Positions 63,913-64,000 of a DNA stretch of 64,000 nucleotides are shown here, in pieces (position 1 is the stretch's first letter; every line of letters begins with the position of its first letter). The stretch is from Paenibacillus sp. FJAT-26967. GTDB taxonomy: Bacteria > Bacillota > Bacilli > Paenibacillales > NBRC-103111. The translations under genes and the position numbers were made by a program. The notes beneath the pieces were generated by a model. The model was not told where the DNA came from. It was given only the letters and a program-made list of their open reading frames with translations, and made no database searches. The stretch is taken from contig NZ_LMXH01000001.1 of NCBI RefSeq assembly GCF_001541095.1, positions 1,128,048 through 1,192,047 on the forward strand. The letters run 5' to 3'.

Positions 63913-64000
63913 GACAATCATCCCTTTATGAATATTATGGTAAACGTGGGTACAATCTTATAATAAAAGATTCAAATCGTTTCGTCAGCGCAAATTCTAT

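Overview
The window looks like chromosomal DNA of a spore-forming member of the Bacillales, most like Paenibacillus. It carries a tricistronic spore-germination (ger) operon, a gene for an Sda-type sporulation checkpoint microprotein, a KinB-like membrane kinase and an S-layer-homology (SLH) protein. Promoters and ribosome binding sites are Firmicutes-like, with several TTG and GTG starts, and gene order follows the Bacillus subtilis recJ-to-yrrO region. The genus is inferred from these features, not from a database search.

Layout. 1-6.8 kb: 3' part of recJ, apt, a uracil permease (minus strand), rel and dtd. 6.8-11.0 kb: accessory genes where B. subtilis has lytH. They are a 57-codon ORF, an apparently structured RNA leader ahead of a membrane-anchored FAD oxidoreductase, a phosphodiester-glycosidase-like protein and an HxlR regulator. 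11.0-15.7 kb: a T-box leader, then hisS, aspS and tcdA. 15.7-20.9 kb: an SLH protein and a gerA/gerB/gerC-type operon. 20.9-29.2 kb: rarA, a CPA1 antiporter, mnmA (inverted), cymR, a cysteine desulfurase, a PRC-barrel protein, a small zinc-ribbon protein and an AI-2E-family permease. 29.4-32.1 kb: an ABC exporter with an unusual N-terminus and its DUF1854 partner. 32.2-40.1 kb: a T-box leader, then alaS, ireB, ruvX, two DUF1292 genes, mltG and two U32 genes (trhP1/trhP2-like). 40.3-46 kb: a chemoreceptor, a class B PBP (pbpI-like) and a KinB-like kinase. 46.2-53.5 kb: lipL, an esterase and the pdhABCD operon. 53.6-54.7 kb: a diguanylate cyclase. 54.9-63.2 kb: a sugar ABC importer without its own ATPase, a YesM/YesN-type two-component system and a cytoplasmic NagZ. 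63.4-64 kb: a small unknown gene behind a mother-cell-type -10 box, and sda.

How the genes work together. The core block covers translation quality control and its regulation: two T-box-controlled aminoacyl-tRNA synthetase units, dtd, and the tRNA modification genes tcdA, mnmA with a desulfurase, and trhP1/P2. It also covers stringent response and DNA repair (recJ, rarA, ruvX). lipL lies 1.1 kb upstream of pdhABCD, whose E2 needs lipoylation, and both upstream regions share an AAACTGTATTA motif. The last operon looks like a sensed uptake and hydrolysis pathway for N-acetylhexosamine-containing sugars.

I saw no tRNA or rRNA genes, CRISPR arrays, transposases or phage genes. The least explained items are the 7.2-7.5 kb leader RNA, the ABC/DUF1854 pair and the lipL/pdh shared motif.
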